NCBI GenBank assembly: GCA_964388085.1
Contig: CAYLZW010000143.1
Span: 1-13,971, forward strand
Direction of reading: 5' to 3'
From: CAYLZW01 sp964388085
GTDB taxonomy: Bacteria > Myxococcota > UBA727 > CAYLZW01
Length of the DNA: 13,971 nucleotides
The notes under the pieces are model-generated. The model saw nothing but the letters and a program-made list of their open reading frames with translations. It was not told where the DNA came from and did not search any database. Position numbers and translations under genes: made by a program. Below are positions 12,668 through 13,971 of this stretch, piece by piece; positions within the stretch are counted from its first letter, which is position 1; each line of letters opens with the position of its first letter.

Positions 12668-13971
12668 ATGATCTCCGCGCTCGAGAAGAACCTCGTCGGT
12701 GAGTCGGGCCTCCGCTCGGAGATCCCGCTCGGCAAGGTGATCGATCTCAAGAAGAAGATCGAAGAGCTGCGGGAGGTCTATCCCTTCCGCGTGCGCGGCC
12801 GCGTCACCGAGGTCACCGGCCTCATCATCAAGGCCGCCGTGCCCGGCGTTCGCATCGGCGAGATGTGCTACGTCACCTCGCCCAAGGACGAGGGCACCCC
12901 GCCGCTGCGCACGGAGGTCGTCGGCTTCAAGGACGGCGCCGTGTTCCTGATGCCGCTCGGCGAGGCCAAGGGCATCGGGCCCGAGTCCGAGGTCATCCCG
13001 ACGGGGAAGCCCTTCTCCATCAAGTGCGGCTATGGCCTCCTCGGCCGCACGCTCTCGGGCATCGGCGATCCCATCGACGGCAAGAGCTCGCTCGACGAGG
13101 TGGAGGGGCTCGAGGAGTGGGCGGTCGAGCGCGAGTGCCCGGACCCGTACACGCGCCAGCCCGTGGACCGCGTCATCTCCTTCGGCGTGCGCGCCTGGGA
13201 CGGCCTCCTGACCGTCGGCCGCGGACAGCGCGTCGGGCTCTTCGCGGGCTCGGGCGTCGGTAAATCGACGCTGATGGGACAGATCGCGCGTCAATGCTCG
13301 GCGGAGATCGTCGTCGTCTGCCTGGTGGGTGAGCGTGGTCGTGAGGTGCTCGAGTTCATCCACGACTCGCTCGGCGAAGAGGGCTTGGCCCGCAGCGTGG
13401 TCGTGTGCGCGACCAGCGACACGCCCTCGCTCGTGCGCCTCAAGTGTTGCTTCGTCGCCACCGCGGTGGCCGAGTGGTTCCGTGATCAGGGCAAGGACGT
13501 GCTGTTCATGATGGACAGCTCGACCCGCTTCGCGCGCGCGCAACGCGAGATCGGCCTCGCCCTCGGGGAGCCGCCCGCCCGTCAGGGTTATCCGCCGAGC
13601 GTGTTCGCGCAGATCCCGCGGCTCATGGAGCGCACCGGCAACAACGACAAGGGCTCCATCACGGCGCTGTACACCATCCTCGTGCAAGGCGGCGACATGG
13701 AGGAGCCCATCGCCGACGAGGTGCGCGGTATCCTCGACGGACACGTCATCTTGAACCGCGACCTCGGCGCACGAAACCACTGGCCGGCCATCGACGTGCT
13801 GCCCTCGCTCTCGCGTGTCATGAGCGGCATCGCCACGCCCGAGCACAAGGCCGCGGCGGCGAAGATGCGCCAGGTGATGGCCGCCTACGAGAAGAACCGC
13901 GACCTCATCCTGCTCGGCGCCTACCAGTACGGCACCGACCCGAAGGTCGACTACGCCATCGACAAGATCGA
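12668..13971 (+). CDS. sctN: Type III secretion system ATPase SctN/FliI family (3' end outside window)
   Basis: ATG 12668 with GGGAG 6 bases upstream; 434 residues are visible and the frame is still open at the edge, close to the family's full length of about 430-450. It powers unfolding and export of type III substrates as a cytoplasmic hexamer at the export gate. Seen: N-terminal RVRGRVTEVTG..IKAAVPGVRIGE, Walker A AGSGVGKST (Lys199), GERGREVLEF with the catalytic Glu, Walker B region VLFMMDSSTRFARAQREIGLA, GEPPARQGYPPSVFAQIPRLMERTG, LVQGGDMEEPIADEVRGILDGHVILNRDL and HWPAIDVLPSLSRVM. The N-terminal wording is nearer to non-flagellar SctN (YscN/HrcN) than to FliI, and no flagellar gene is in view, so I prefer SctN. 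It is co-directional with the FHA gene (12-base gap), almost certainly one operon. F1/V ATPase beta subunits are excluded by the MDSSTRFA and PPSVFAQIPRLMER signatures. Confidence 0.93.
   Translation, partial: MISALEKNLVGESGLRSEIPLGKVIDLKKKIEELREVYPFRVRGRVTEVTGLIIKAAVPGVRIGEMCYVTSPKDEGTPPLRTEVVGFKDGAVFLMPLGEAKGIGPESEVIPTGKPFSIKCGYGLLGRTLSGIGDPIDGKSSLDEVEGLEEWAVERECPDPYTRQPVDRVISFGVRAWDGLLTVGRGQRVGLFAGSGVGKSTLMGQIARQCSAEIVVVCLVGERGREVLEFIHDSLGEEGLARSVVVCATSDTPSLVRLKCCFVATAVAEWFRDQGKDVLFMMDSSTRFARAQREIGLALGEPPARQGYPPSVFAQIPRLMERTGNNDKGSITALYTILVQGGDMEEPIADEVRGILDGHVILNRDLGARNHWPAIDVLPSLSRVMSGIATPEHKAAAAKMRQVMAAYEKNRDLILLGAYQYGTDPKVDYAIDKI

Noticed and set aside
9935..13846. A 1303-codon open frame on the minus strand opposite the FHA and sctN genes
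   Set aside because: It is exactly antisense to two well-supported genes. Its composition (Arg/Leu/Val/Gly-rich, no domain) is what GC-rich codon bias produces on the opposite strand.
12668..13971. F1-ATPase beta subunit or Rho as alternative for the ATPase
   Set aside because: MDSSTRFARAQREIGLA, GEPPARQGYPPSVFAQIPRLMER and AIDVLPSLSRVM are SctN/FliI signatures not found in F1 beta or Rho.

Overview
The window is GC-rich, densely coded chromosomal DNA with little free space; the longest gene-free gap is 223 bases (10099-10321). Codon use, a thrombospondin-type-3 repeat protein with a MYXO-CTERM-like tail, a tandem FHA/TPR membrane protein beside a type III secretion ATPase, and a lysine/alanine-rich protein tail all point to a myxobacterium-like member of the Myxococcota (former Deltaproteobacteria). 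That placement is inferred from gene content, not from a marker gene.

Layout. (1) 1-3854 is the end of a Na+-translocating NADH:quinone oxidoreductase (Na+-NQR) locus: the C-terminal half of nqrF, a secreted/anchored temptin-like CxxCH plus TSP3-repeat protein, apbE (FAD:protein FMN transferase lipoprotein) and, on the opposite strand and overlapping apbE tail-to-tail, nqrM. ApbE attaches FMN to NqrB/NqrC and NqrM is needed for assembly, so both maturation factors sit next to the enzyme. The repeat protein between them is the unexpected member. (2) 3949-6927 holds a double-GNAT acetyltransferase, a small one-helix membrane protein (minus strand) and a YcaQ/AlkZ-like winged-helix protein with a 73-residue lysine-rich, histone-H1-like tail. 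(3) 6979-10098 holds a divergent pair: a phosphoglucomutase/phosphomannomutase (minus) and an S41 C-terminal processing protease (plus). (4) 10322-13971 begins an apparent type III secretion operon: a protein with two FHA domains, one membrane helix and a helical/TPR C-terminus, followed 12 bases later by the SctN/FliI-family ATPase, which runs off the window edge.

Most notable: the CxxCH/TSP3 protein inserted in the nqr-apbE neighbourhood, with a strong hairpin over its ribosome-binding site and start codon; the lack of any ATG/GTG/TTG start for apbE near its lipobox; the FHA-TM-TPR protein in the position where type III systems encode the inner-ring protein SctD, with both FHA domains apparently competent for phosphothreonine and a linker carrying repeated acidic-Thr-x-Arg motifs; and a 20-base element shared (19/20) by two intergenic regions. 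No tRNA, rRNA, CRISPR array, insertion sequence or phage gene was seen.
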